12,430 nt of DNA, from NCBI GenBank assembly GCA_934296355.1, contig CAKRAY010000034.1, positions 1 to 12,430 on the forward strand, given 5' to 3'. The notes below the pieces were generated by a model. The model made no database searches. It saw only the letters and a list, made by a program, of their open reading frames with translations, and had not been told where the DNA came from. Position numbers and translations under genes: made by a program. Source of the DNA: an uncultured Clostridia bacterium (GTDB lineage: Bacteria; Bacillota; Clostridia; Christensenellales; DTU072). This document shows, piece after piece, positions 6,137 to 12,430 of this stretch (its first letter is position 1; each line of letters opens with the position of its first letter).

Positions 6137-9100
6137 AACCGGCGCGAGGGTAGTTATCCTATTGATGGTAATACCGCTTTTACTTATAATCACTACTTCG
6201 ACGGTAGTTAACGTGACGGAGATACTCGTCGACGTTCCCGTATCGTCGATAACCATTTTGGGCGACGAAAATCTGCATATAGAAATAGACGCCAAAAACG
6301 CAAACGGCGAGTACGACAACTCATATAAAATAGAAACCGTCGTCGAGCCGCAAGACGCCACGCATAAGGACGTCAAGTTCGACGTCAGAGAAGTCGAAGG
6401 AAAAGTTAAAGCCGAAGTCGTTATAGACGAAAACGGCGTGGTCAGACCGCTAAGCGAAGGCACCGTGCAAATCGTGGCGATGGCGGGTTCGCGAAGCGAC
6501 TCGATACAAATCACTTACACGTCGGAAAGCGTGTACGACTTGAAAGTCAAGGGCGACGGACGTTTCGTCATTACCGAAGGCAAGGAAGAGAACCTAAAAA
6601 CCTATTTAGGCGTTTATCCCGAAAACGCGAAATACGTTCCCGAAACCAAAGTGGATAACCCGTTAAAACTCTCGTTCGACCCGTCGAGCGGCGCGGTAAA
6701 AGCGCGCGCCAAAGGCAACGCCGTTTTGGACGTGAGAATTCCCGGAATAAAAATCGACGCCGAGAGCGGAAAAGTCAGCGATTATACGCACGAAGCGAAA
6801 CTGACGCTCGAAGTGAGCCGCGCGAACACGGCGGTCGGCGTAAGTTTTGCCGGTAATAACACCCTTCATTGCGCGACGACGGACGTTTACGAAACGGAAT
6901 TCAGTTTCGATAGTACGCAACAAGACTTCTTAAATGGCGAGATAACTTACGAATGCAACGACCCGAGCGGAATAGAAAACGTAGATTTTGACCGGCAAGA
7001 CGACGATACCGTAAAAATGACGATTACGCTTTCCGATTCGGCGGCGGAAAATAAAATTTACGTTTTGACCGTCAAATTAAACGGAACCGCCGTGGCGGAA
7101 GTTTACGTCAAGAACGCGGCGATTTACAGTAATAAAGTGAGAGTTTCTTACGTTAACGATTATTTCAGCGTCAATACCGGCAACATTGTGTTCGGAATTC
7201 GCACGGAAACGGGAGAAGGCGACAAATATTTCGCGGTGTTTAGTTCTTCCGACCCCGACGTTTTGCGTTTTAAGGGAGGCGTGGCGAGCGCGGAGAGCGA
7301 AGGTTCGGCGGAAGTATCGTGTAAGTTGTACGACTCGAAAGGCAGAGAATTAGACGTCGAAGTCGAGCCTATGACGGTGCATGTGGTAGATTCGTACGTA
7401 TCCGTCGGCTTTAACGATAAAAAACGCGGCTTAAAGAACGAACTCGTTATAGCGGGCAACAACGTTAACGAAACTGCAAGCGGCGTGGCGGAAAACGTAT
7501 ACGAATTTTCTTTGAGCGGAAGTTTGTCTTCGAATAAAAAGACTCAGATAATCGATAACGCGAGCGAAAGAATAAAGTGGTCGAGTTCCGACGAAGAAAT
7601 TGTCGTCGTAGAAAACGGTAAACTGAGAATTCTTTCTTCGGGCGAAGTCACGATACGCGCGGAGAGCGCGTATAACGAAAAACTCGGTTTGACAAGCCCG
7701 GTTTTGGCGGAGTTTACCGTAGTTTGTCGTAAAGACGCGGTCAGCGTAAAAGATTACGACTCGCTTATGTACGCGTCGAAACAAGGCAAAGAAACCGTGC
7801 TTACTTCCGACGTTATGCTTGCGCCGCGTATCGGAGAAAAAGATTTCGACGATTACAGAGCGTATTTGGAAAAATGTACGACGAAAATGCGCACCACCGC
7901 CGACTACTTTTATTATAAGGATAACGGAAAACCCGAAGACGCGTTTATAAGATACTGCGTGGAGTTTACCGCGTCCGTGTACGGTAACGGCTATACGATT
8001 TGCGGCGAATACGTCACTCGCTGTTACGATTACAATCAATACCGTATATTCGACGGACCGCTCGATATCGTCAGATTGAGTTACAACCTTTCGTCGGCGG
8101 AAAACGCCAGAGTCAAGGCGCAAGACAACGTTGTCTTTATCGTAAAGAAAGACGGAATTAATATCGACAACGTAGAACTCAAAGGTTGTAAGGACGAGTC
8201 GCTCGTCGAAGAAAAAGACGGCGTGAAGACTTACAATCTCGGCAAACTCGATAAATGCGGCACCGTTTTGGAAATTGTCGGCGATAGATGTAATTTGTCG
8301 TACAGCCGAGTCAATAACGGTAGAACGGTCGTGAGAGTTTTCGGAAGAGCGGAAGCGGAAAACAACCAAGATTTAATTAACAATCCGTCCGCATACAAAA
8401 TCAACGCGACGATAAACAATTCCATTCTCGAAAGCGCGCGAGAGTTCATTTTGAAAATCGGTTCCAATCAATCGAAAAAGAACCCGCCCGCGGACGGCGT
8501 GAAGTTGCAAGAACACAAACCGACCGACGAAGACTACGAAAATGCGGGACCCGCCTTATTAAACGCAAGCGGCTTTGCGTATCAGGTCGGACAAAACAAC
8601 TTGGAGGACGAGTATTTTTGCAATAACTACGTCATGACGGACGTCACGCTGAGAGATTGCGCGTTCTTTAACGCGGGTTTGTTCTCGATAGGTATGGAAA
8701 GCAAGTTTGCGGGAGTGGTACTGCACGGCTTCGATTATAACGACAAGTGGAATTTCTCCGAACTCGGTTGGAAGAACGTCGCGGGTACGTCTTATCCCGC
8801 CGCGCTCAGAATGGAAGGGGAAGTACGTTTCTACGATTGGAAAAATATCGACAATCTGAATTCCGATACGCTTATAGAAGGCAATTTAGCGCAATTAAAA
8901 AGTCTTATCAATTTAGATTTGAAACAACTACTTACGTCTTATAACAAAGCTAACCCTTCGCTTTTAGTGATGCAGGGAGGGAAAACTTACGTTAACGGCG
9001 CAATCGCGTTTTACGGCGGCGGTAAGAATTATAGCCAAGTAGACCTTAGCGGCGTATCCGAAAAATTCGCGTCGCTCGCTTCGTATTCCGTAGGTATGGA

Positions 9101-9248
9101 CGTGTTTGAGAGTAGGCAAGTAGTGCTTGCCGCAGGTCAAAACGATTTCCGCTTTATGCTATACGACAGCACGCACGGAATAACCGTTACTGAGCAGCAA
9201 AACGACCTACACGACCCGCTCTCCTATACTTGGATGGCAAGACGATAA
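6129..9248 (+). CDS. Membrane-anchored extracytoplasmic protein with Ig-like (Big_2-type) modules and beta-helix
   Basis: A 1039-aa protein starting at a GTG supported by GGAGG (6115-6119) 9 nt upstream, inside the end of the permease gene. Residues 7-27 (RVVILLMVIPLLLIITTSTV) form a signal peptide or uncleaved membrane anchor. Residues about 34-533 hold roughly five bacterial Ig-like modules with Big_2-style phrases (ENGVVRPLSEGTVQIVA, FSSSDPDVLRFKGGVASAESEGSAEV, IKWSSSDEEIVVVENGKLRILSSGEVTIRAES). From about 540 to 1020 the sequence is rich in N, G and short beta-strands (GYTICGEYV, DGINIDNVELKG, KINATINNSILESA, NYVMTDVTLRDCAFFNA), consistent with a right-handed beta-helix. There is no LPXTG or S-layer motif at the C-terminus. 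Its coupling to an ABC exporter suggests an accessory or regulatory surface subunit, or a protein acting on the exported substrate; an adhesin is an alternative. No catalytic residues are recognised. Confidence 0.8.
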   Translation: MNKTGARVVILLMVIPLLLIITTSTVVNVTEILVDVPVSSITILGDENLHIEIDAKNANGEYDNSYKIETVVEPQDATHKDVKFDVREVEGKVKAEVVIDENGVVRPLSEGTVQIVAMAGSRSDSIQITYTSESVYDLKVKGDGRFVITEGKEENLKTYLGVYPENAKYVPETKVDNPLKLSFDPSSGAVKARAKGNAVLDVRIPGIKIDAESGKVSDYTHEAKLTLEVSRANTAVGVSFAGNNTLHCATTDVYETEFSFDSTQQDFLNGEITYECNDPSGIENVDFDRQDDDTVKMTITLSDSAAENKIYVLTVKLNGTAVAEVYVKNAAIYSNKVRVSYVNDYFSVNTGNIVFGIRTETGEGDKYFAVFSSSDPDVLRFKGGVASAESEGSAEVSCKLYDSKGRELDVEVEPMTVHVVDSYVSVGFNDKKRGLKNELVIAGNNVNETASGVAENVYEFSLSGSLSSNKKTQIIDNASERIKWSSSDEEIVVVENGKLRILSSGEVTIRAESAYNEKLGLTSPVLAEFTVVCRKDAVSVKDYDSLMYASKQGKETVLTSDVMLAPRIGEKDFDDYRAYLEKCTTKMRTTADYFYYKDNGKPEDAFIRYCVEFTASVYGNGYTICGEYVTRCYDYNQYRIFDGPLDIVRLSYNLSSAENARVKAQDNVVFIVKKDGINIDNVELKGCKDESLVEEKDGVKTYNLGKLDKCGTVLEIVGDRCNLSYSRVNNGRTVVRVFGRAEAENNQDLINNPSAYKINATINNSILESAREFILKIGSNQSKKNPPADGVKLQEHKPTDEDYENAGPALLNASGFAYQVGQNNLEDEYFCNNYVMTDVTLRDCAFFNAGLFSIGMESKFAGVVLHGFDYNDKWNFSELGWKNVAGTSYPAALRMEGEVRFYDWKNIDNLNSDTLIEGNLAQLKSLINLDLKQLLTSYNKANPSLLVMQGGKTYVNGAIAFYGGGKNYSQVDLSGVSEKFASLASYSVGMDVFESRQVVLAAGQNDFRFMLYDSTHGITVTEQQNDLHDPLSYTWMARR

Positions 9249-9249
9249 A

Positions 9250-9453
9250 GCAACGTACGGAAGCGTGTGACGGCAACGTGCGTACGTTGCAAAAGTGTCA
9301 TTTCCACAATTTCGTATTTTGCCGTAAACTTTCTCTCTTTTTTTAGATAAAACTTTATTCGCGGGTATATACTTATCAAAGAATAAGGTTTATTCGCGAA
9401 GTTGCGATGCAACGTGCGTACGTTGCCGTCACACGCTTCCGATGCCGTTGCCG
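9250..9453. repeat. Palindromic intergenic repeat element, copy A
   Basis: A roughly 200-bp element bounded by 33-nt inverted repeats, 9258-9290 and 9409-9441, identical except for two bases at the centre of each arm. Each arm itself contains the hairpin GCAACGTGCGTACGTTGC (9273-9290 and 9409-9426). The left arm can also fold outward, because GCAACGTACG (9250-9259) pairs with CGTACGTTGC (9281-9290). Similarity continues outside the 33-nt arms with gaps to about 9453. The AT-rich interior (about 9306-9408) matches, in reverse orientation, 12037-12145 (copy B), and 9352-9414 matches 11922-11983 (copy C). No transposase is present, and short frames through the element are artefacts of the repeat. 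It is MITE-like in form and separates the ABC operon from the FprA operon. Confidence 0.75.
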
Positions 9454-9466
9454 TTGTTCAAAGTTA

Positions 9467-9496
9467 TTGACTTAACGCGTGCGGGTATGGTACAAT
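9467..9496 (+). promoter_or_regulatory. Promoter of the flavodiiron/MFS operon
   Basis: TTGACT (9467-9472), an 18-nt spacer and TACAAT (9491-9496), each five of six consensus bases. Transcription would begin near 9503, which excludes the in-frame GTG at 9501 and supports the ATG at 9534. It begins about 15 nt beyond the edge of repeat element A, which might influence it. Confidence 0.7.
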
Positions 9497-9533
9497 TTCG
9501 GTGAAAAAAACAATAAAGCGAGGACTGATTTTT

Positions 9534-10688
9534 ATGTTTATAAGCGAAAATATTAAGTATATCGGCGTTAACGACCATGAAGTTGACCTTTTCGAGGGGC
9601 AATTCGTCGTGCCTAACGGTATGGCGTACAATTCGTACGTGATTATCGACGATAAAATTGCAGTATTAGACACCGTAGACAAGAGGTTTGAGGCGGAGTG
9701 GCTGAACAATTTAAGCGTTTGCTTGGGCGAGAGGCAACCCGACTTTTTAATCGTGCAACACATGGAACCGGACCATTCCGCTTGCATATGCGCGTTTTTA
9801 GAAAAATACCCGTCGGCTACGCTCGTGGGCAATAAGAAAACGTTCGCTTTAATAGACAACTTCTTCTCGTCGGACCTCGGCAAAAACAGACTGGAAGTAA
9901 GCGACGGACAAACGCTGAGTTTAGGCAAGCGAGAACTCACGTTCGTATTCGCGCCGATGGTGCATTGGCCGGAAGTTATGTTCACTTACGACTCGACGGA
10001 TAAAACGCTTTTTTCGGCGGACGCGTTCGGAAAATTCGGCGCGCTCGACGCGGATGAGGATTGGGCGTGCGAAGCAAGAAGATACTACTTCGGCATAGTG
10101 GGCAAGTACGGCGTACAAGCGCAAGCGGCGTTAAAGAAAGTTTCCGCGTACGAAGTAAAAACAATTTGCCCTTTGCACGGACCGGTTCTAAGCGAAGACT
10201 TAGGATATTACCTTAATCTATACGATATTTGGTCGTCGTACGGCGTGGAATCGGAGGGAGTGTTCATTGCCTACACTTCGGTTTACGGGCATACCGAACT
10301 TGCCGTTAAAGAACTCCAAAAGCGACTTATCGAGCGCGGCTGTCCGAAGGTTACCGTAAGCGACCTTGCGAGAAGCGACATGGCGGAGAACGTGGAGGAC
10401 GCGTTCCGTTACGGTAAAATCGTATTGGCTACTACCACTTACAACGGCGACGTTTTCCCGTTTATGAAGACTTTCCTCGACGCGCTTACGGAGCGCGGAT
10501 ACAGAAACAGAACGATAGGAATTATCGAAAACGGTTCTTGGGCGCCGCAGTGCGCGAAGGTGATAAAGAAAGCTTTCGAGCAATCTAAGAATATCGCGTT
10601 TACGGAAACCGTGGTGTCGATACGCTCGGCGTTGAAACCGGCGAACTACGAAGAGATGGACCGTCTTAGCGAGGAGTTGGTTCGTTAA
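9534..10688 (+). CDS. fprA: FprA-type flavodiiron protein (A-type flavoprotein)
   Basis: A 384-aa cytoplasmic enzyme that reduces O2 to water and/or NO to N2O in anaerobes, taking electrons through FMN from a rubredoxin or similar donor. The N-terminal metallo-beta-lactamase-like domain (1-240) has the full di-iron set with correct spacing: H76, E78 and D80 in HMEPDH, then H144 (63 residues later), D163 (18 residues later) and H215 in CPLHGP. The flavodoxin domain (243-384) has the FMN phosphate loop YTSVYGHTE (247-255), TTYNGDVFPF (301-310) and ENGSWAP (332-338). There is no C-terminal rubredoxin domain, as in class A proteins. The start is taken as the ATG at 9534, with AGGA 9 nt upstream; a frame-extending GTG at 9501 lies at the predicted transcription start. 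O2 versus NO preference cannot be read from the sequence. Confidence 0.93.
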   Translation: MFISENIKYIGVNDHEVDLFEGQFVVPNGMAYNSYVIIDDKIAVLDTVDKRFEAEWLNNLSVCLGERQPDFLIVQHMEPDHSACICAFLEKYPSATLVGNKKTFALIDNFFSSDLGKNRLEVSDGQTLSLGKRELTFVFAPMVHWPEVMFTYDSTDKTLFSADAFGKFGALDADEDWACEARRYYFGIVGKYGVQAQAALKKVSAYEVKTICPLHGPVLSEDLGYYLNLYDIWSSYGVESEGVFIAYTSVYGHTELAVKELQKRLIERGCPKVTVSDLARSDMAENVEDAFRYGKIVLATTTYNGDVFPFMKTFLDALTERGYRNRTIGIIENGSWAPQCAKVIKKAFEQSKNIAFTETVVSIRSALKPANYEEMDRLSEELVR

Positions 10689-10694
10689 AAAAAA

Positions 10695-11870
10695 ATGTAC
10701 TCGTTACTTCTCGTAATTATTTACGTGGCGTTCATAAGTTTGGGTTTACCCGATTCGTTACTCGGTTCGGGGTGGCCCGCCATGTACGAGCAGTTGGGCG
10801 TGGGAATTTCTTATGCGGGAATAATAACCATGCTTATTTCCGTGTTTACCATAATTTCCAGCGTGTTCGCCGCAAAGATTACCGTAAAACTCGGCACGGG
10901 TTTGTACACGGCGATAAGCGTGTCGCTTACCGCGCTGGCGATGATCGGTTTTTCTTTTTCCACGGCGTTTTGGCACTTGGTCGTTCTTACCGTGCCTTAC
11001 GGCTTAGGGGCGGGCGGTGTGGACGCGAGTTTGAACAATTACGTGGCGTTACATTATAAGTCGCGCCACATGAGTTGGTTACATTGTTTTTGGGGCGTGG
11101 GTACGATAATAAGTCCGTACGTCATGGCATACGCTTTGCGTTCGTTCAGAGGATGGCAAGGCGGGTACTTAATAGTAGGTTTGATTCAGTGCGCGCTCGC
11201 GGTCGGACTGTTCCTTGCCGTACCGTTATGGAAAAAGCAAAAACAAGTCGATTCGAGCGATAGAGAAGAAACGCCGCTTAAAGCGTTAAGCCTAAAGGAA
11301 GTTTTTTCGCTTAAAGGCATAATGCTTTGGTTAATCGGTTTTTCGTGTTACTGCGCGCTCGAACAAAGCGCAATGGTATGGGCGAGCAGTTATCTTGCCG
11401 AATGTAGGGGATTGAGCGCGGAACGCGCCGCGACTTTCGGCTCGCTTTTTTGTATCGGTATAACCGCCGGAAGGCTGATTAGCGGGTTCGTTGCCGAAAA
11501 AGCGGGAGATAAACTTATGATAAGAATAGGTTTAGCAATCATTTTAATCGGCACGATTCTCATTGCGTTACCGGTAAATTACGTAGTCGCGCTCGTCGGT
11601 TTCGTAGTCGTGGGATTAGGGTGCGCGCCCGTCTATCCGTCGATAATACACGCTACGCCCGACGCGTTCGGGAAGGAAAACTCCCAATCGGTTATCGGTA
11701 TGCAAATGGCTTTCGCTTACGTCGGTTCTACGTTTATGCCGCCGCTTTTCGGCGTTATCGCTAAGTATACGAACATGTCGATTTTACCGTACTACGTAAT
11801 GCTCTTCGCGCTGATAATGGTCGCGCTTACCGAGTGTTTTTACAAAATCAAGAAAAAACAGAGCGCATAA
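10695..11870 (+). CDS. MFS transporter, 12 TM
   Basis: A 391-aa major facilitator of normal length with about 12 hydrophobic helices in two halves joined by a charged cytoplasmic loop (180-205). Recognisable conserved parts are SLGLPDSLLGSGWPAM (15-30) in helix 1, the motif-A-like AAKITVKLGTG (59-69) after helix 2, PYGLGAGGVDASLNNYVA (101-118) in helix 4, and HMSWLHCFWGVGTIISPY (125-142) in helix 5; these are shared by a widespread Clostridial MFS group often annotated simply as MFS transporter or likened to FucP-type sugar carriers. The substrate is unknown. It starts 6 nt after the flavodiiron stop and in the same reading frame (TAA, two AAA codons, ATG). No ribosome binding site is close; the nearest GAGGAG is about 20 nt upstream, so translation probably depends on reinitiation after the upstream gene. 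Confidence 0.9.
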   Translation: MYSLLLVIIYVAFISLGLPDSLLGSGWPAMYEQLGVGISYAGIITMLISVFTIISSVFAAKITVKLGTGLYTAISVSLTALAMIGFSFSTAFWHLVVLTVPYGLGAGGVDASLNNYVALHYKSRHMSWLHCFWGVGTIISPYVMAYALRSFRGWQGGYLIVGLIQCALAVGLFLAVPLWKKQKQVDSSDREETPLKALSLKEVFSLKGIMLWLIGFSCYCALEQSAMVWASSYLAECRGLSAERAATFGSLFCIGITAGRLISGFVAEKAGDKLMIRIGLAIILIGTILIALPVNYVVALVGFVVVGLGCAPVYPSIIHATPDAFGKENSQSVIGMQMAFAYVGSTFMPPLFGVIAKYTNMSILPYYVMLFALIMVALTECFYKIKKKQSA

Positions 11871-11877
11871 ACGCGTC

Positions 11878-11916
11878 AGCGTAGCCTCGGCGCCCTGACC
11901 GGGGCAAGGCTTCGCT
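11878..11916 (+). terminator. GC-rich hairpin just after the MFS gene
   Basis: AGCGTAGCCT (11878-11887) pairs with AGGCTTCGCT (11907-11916) with one T-T mismatch, and an inner GCCC (11892-11895) pairs with GGGC (11902-11905). It begins 7 nt after the stop at 11870. No T-run follows, so it is either a rho-independent terminator missing its U tract, an mRNA 3'-end stabiliser, or part of the adjacent repeat cluster. Confidence 0.45.
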
Positions 11917-11921
11917 AACAT

Positions 11922-11997
11922 ACTTATACGCGGCTATACGCTTAAACAAGAATATCGCCTATTCGCGTAAATTGGATGCAACGTCACACGTTGCATC
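11922..11997. repeat. Diverged partial copy of the element (copy C) with perfect hairpin
   Basis: Positions 11922-11983 align with 9352-9414 of copy A in the same orientation (ACT..TA..CGCGG.TATA..CTTA..AA.GAATA...) at very roughly three quarters identity by eye. Its inner end is a perfect hairpin, GATGCAACG (11975-11983) and CGTTGCATC (11989-11997) with a 5-nt loop. It faces copy B, so the two together make a large inverted repeat. Confidence 0.6.
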
Positions 11998-12145
11998 GGA
12001 AGCGTGTGACGCTTCACCCAGCAACGCCCGCGCGTTGCATCGCAACTTCGCGAATAAACCTTATTGTTTTATAAGCATATATCCGCGTAAGAGTTTTTAT
12101 CTAAAAAAAACAAAAAAGGTTAACGGTATAATACGAAAATACGAA
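11993..12145. repeat. Intergenic repeat element, copy B
   Basis: In reverse orientation relative to copy A, GCATCGGAAGCGTGTGACG (11993-12011) matches one arm of A, and 12037-12145 matches the A interior (shared CGCAACTTCGCGAATAAACC, TTTTATCTAAAAAAA, AATACGAAA). It contains two tight hairpins: GAAGCG/CGCTTC (11999-12015, 5-nt loop) and GCAACGC/GCGTTGC (12021-12038, 4-nt loop). The second corresponds to the GCAACGT/ACGTTGC hairpin of copy A with a compensatory T-A to C-G change. A 63-residue block of similarity appears if both copies are translated, but this is a by-product of the DNA repeat. Confidence 0.7.
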
Positions 12146-12162
12146 AACGACGCTTTTTGTAT

Positions 12163-12178
12163 TTTCCCCTTAGGGAAA
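12163..12178 (+). repeat. Small hairpin TTTCCC/GGGAAA
   Basis: TTTCCC (12163-12168) and GGGAAA (12173-12178) form a perfect 6-bp stem with a 4-nt loop, four bases before the first 71-nt repeat. It may be the 5' edge of the structured leader. A TATAAT lies at 12127-12132 but without a credible -35, so a promoter there is uncertain. Confidence 0.4.
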
Positions 12179-12181
12179 TCG

Positions 12182-12252
12182 AGCAAGAGGGAAAGTCTTG
12201 CGAACTTAGATAACAAGCCGTAAGGTACGTAACGGCTTCCTTGTAAGTCGGT
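12182..12252 (+). repeat. 71-nt direct repeat, unit 1
   Basis: Unit 1 and unit 2 (12341-12411) are 67/71 identical without gaps. Each unit contains two hairpins: GCAAGA/TCTTGC-type (12183-12201) and AAGCCGT/ACGGCTT (from 12215) with a 10-nt loop AAGGTACGTA, separated by the invariant single strand GAACTTAGATAAC and ending in CCTT..NAGTCGGT. The four differences fall in the first hairpin loop and stem edge and in the linker before AGTCGGT; the second hairpin is invariant. Confidence 0.85.
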
Positions 12253-12338
12253 GCTTCGGCGGTTAACAGTACGCATCAGCACAAAGGAAAAGCCTTTCCG
12301 ACTGCTATAAGTACCCGCCGAACGACTGGCACCGATTA
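12246..12338 (+). ncRNA. Long folded arm between the two 71-nt repeats
   Basis: AGTCGGTGC (12246-12254) pairs with GCACCGATT (12329-12337, one G-U). Directly inside, TTCGGCGG (12255-12262) pairs perfectly with CCGCCGAA (12315-12322), leaving a 6-nt bulge on the 3' side. Further in, GTAC (12269-12272) can pair with GTAC (12311-12314), AGCA (12278-12281) with TGCT (12303-12306) and AAAGG (12283-12287) with CCTTT (12293-12297). This is much more nested pairing than expected of plain spacer and indicates a structured RNA or a DNA element with dyad symmetry. No known riboswitch consensus was recognised. Confidence 0.5.
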
Positions 12339-12340
12339 TC

Positions 12341-12411
12341 AGCAAGAGGGAACGCCTTGCGAACTTAGATAACAAGCCGTAAGGTACGTAACGGCTTCCT
12401 TATTAGTCGGT
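12341..12411 (+). repeat. 71-nt direct repeat, unit 2, next to a start codon
   Basis: This is the second copy of the repeat at 12182-12252. Here the two hairpins are enclosed by ACCGATTA (12331-12338) and TAGTCGGT (12404-12411), which pair with one G-U, so unit 2 can fold as a closed three-way junction. Its 3' strand ends 5 nt before the AGGGGG ribosome binding site of the next gene. Confidence 0.85.
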
Positions 12412-12427
12412 ACCAAGGGGGAAACAA

Positions 12428-12430
12428 ATG
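12428..12430 (+). CDS. Start codon of the next gene (only ATG in window)
   Basis: The last bases are AAGGGGGAAACAAATG: a purine-rich Shine-Dalgarno sequence (12415-12421) 6-7 nt before an ATG. Nothing of the protein is visible. The structured repeats at 12182-12411 would form its 5' leader if transcription starts upstream of them. Confidence 0.45.

Noticed and set aside
5600..6514. 304-aa minus-strand frame opposite the permease and the surface protein
   Set aside because: It spans two well-supported overlapping genes, has no recognisable domain and shows composition typical of an antisense shadow.
9224..9412. Short frame on the minus strand sharing a HRNFANKPY...ISIYPR peptide with a frame at 11972-12223
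   Set aside because: The peptide similarity follows exactly from the DNA repeat (copies A and B), which also has inverted arms and hairpins; there is no ribosome binding site and the ends differ.
10687..10695. A9 run as a programmed slippage site fusing the flavodiiron and MFS genes
   Set aside because: The TAA stop is read before most of the A-run and both genes are already in the same frame, so slippage would not produce a fusion.
12097..12375. 92-aa minus-strand frame with an internally repeated LSKFAR.SLLL peptide
   Set aside because: The repetition is the translated 71-nt direct repeat. The frame crosses strong hairpins and has no ribosome binding site.
12182..12411. Diversity-generating retroelement template/variable repeat pair
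   Set aside because: The four differences are A/C, T/C, G/A and A/T rather than adenine-specific, the units are non-coding and no reverse transcriptase is visible.
12182..12411. CRISPR array
   Set aside because: There are only two long units of 71 nt with a self-complementary 88-nt spacer; neither size nor structure fits CRISPR.
12182..12427. Retron msr-msd RNA upstream of a reverse transcriptase
   Set aside because: The main repeats are direct, not the flanking a1/a2 inverted repeats expected. The downstream gene is not in the window, so nothing supports a reverse transcriptase.

Overview
The window looks like a piece of chromosome from a low-to-moderate-GC anaerobic member of the Bacillota, probably a Clostridia-type gut bacterium. 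The reasons are AT-rich intergenic DNA with sigma-A-like promoters, AGGAGG-type ribosome binding sites, a WYL-type regulator, a zinc-ribbon membrane protein, an FprA-type flavodiiron protein and an MFS transporter of a kind common in Clostridia. The placement is inferred from protein style; no rRNA or marker gene is present. I see no tRNA, rRNA, CRISPR array, transposase or phage gene.

Layout. (1) 1-1100, minus strand: the N-terminal HTH end of a WYL-type regulator, cut by the window edge, with a promoter whose -35 lies inside a perfect palindrome; upstream of it, in the same direction, is a uracil-DNA-glycosylase-like protein. (2) 1282-3580, plus strand: three small genes each with its own intergenic region: a zinc-ribbon/single-TM protein, a TPR-like helical protein (start corrected to 2300) and a two-TM protein. 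(3) 3720-9248, plus strand: a tight three-gene operon of ABC ATPase, large ABC permease and a 1039-aa anchored extracytoplasmic protein with Ig-like modules followed by a probable beta-helix. The genes overlap by 1 and 8 nt, so they are probably translationally coupled and work as one unit. (4) 9249-9533: a roughly 200-bp palindromic repeat element, then the promoter of the next operon. (5) 9534-11870, plus strand: FprA-type flavodiiron protein (O2 or NO reduction) and an MFS transporter 6 nt downstream. (6) 11871-12427: about 560 nt of non-coding DNA made almost entirely of structured repeats: a GC-rich hairpin, two diverged partial copies of the 9250-9453 element arranged head to head, and a pair of 71-nt direct repeats (67/71 identical, period 159 nt) separated by a long hairpin. 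It ends at a ribosome binding site and the ATG of a gene that starts at the last three bases.

The parts that merit most attention are the structured repeat leader at 12182-12427, where two copies of one sequence compete for the same pairing partner next to a start codon; the repeat family at 9250-9453 / 11922-12145, which shows one compensatory stem change between copies; and the ABC/Ig/beta-helix operon, whose substrate and role I cannot name.
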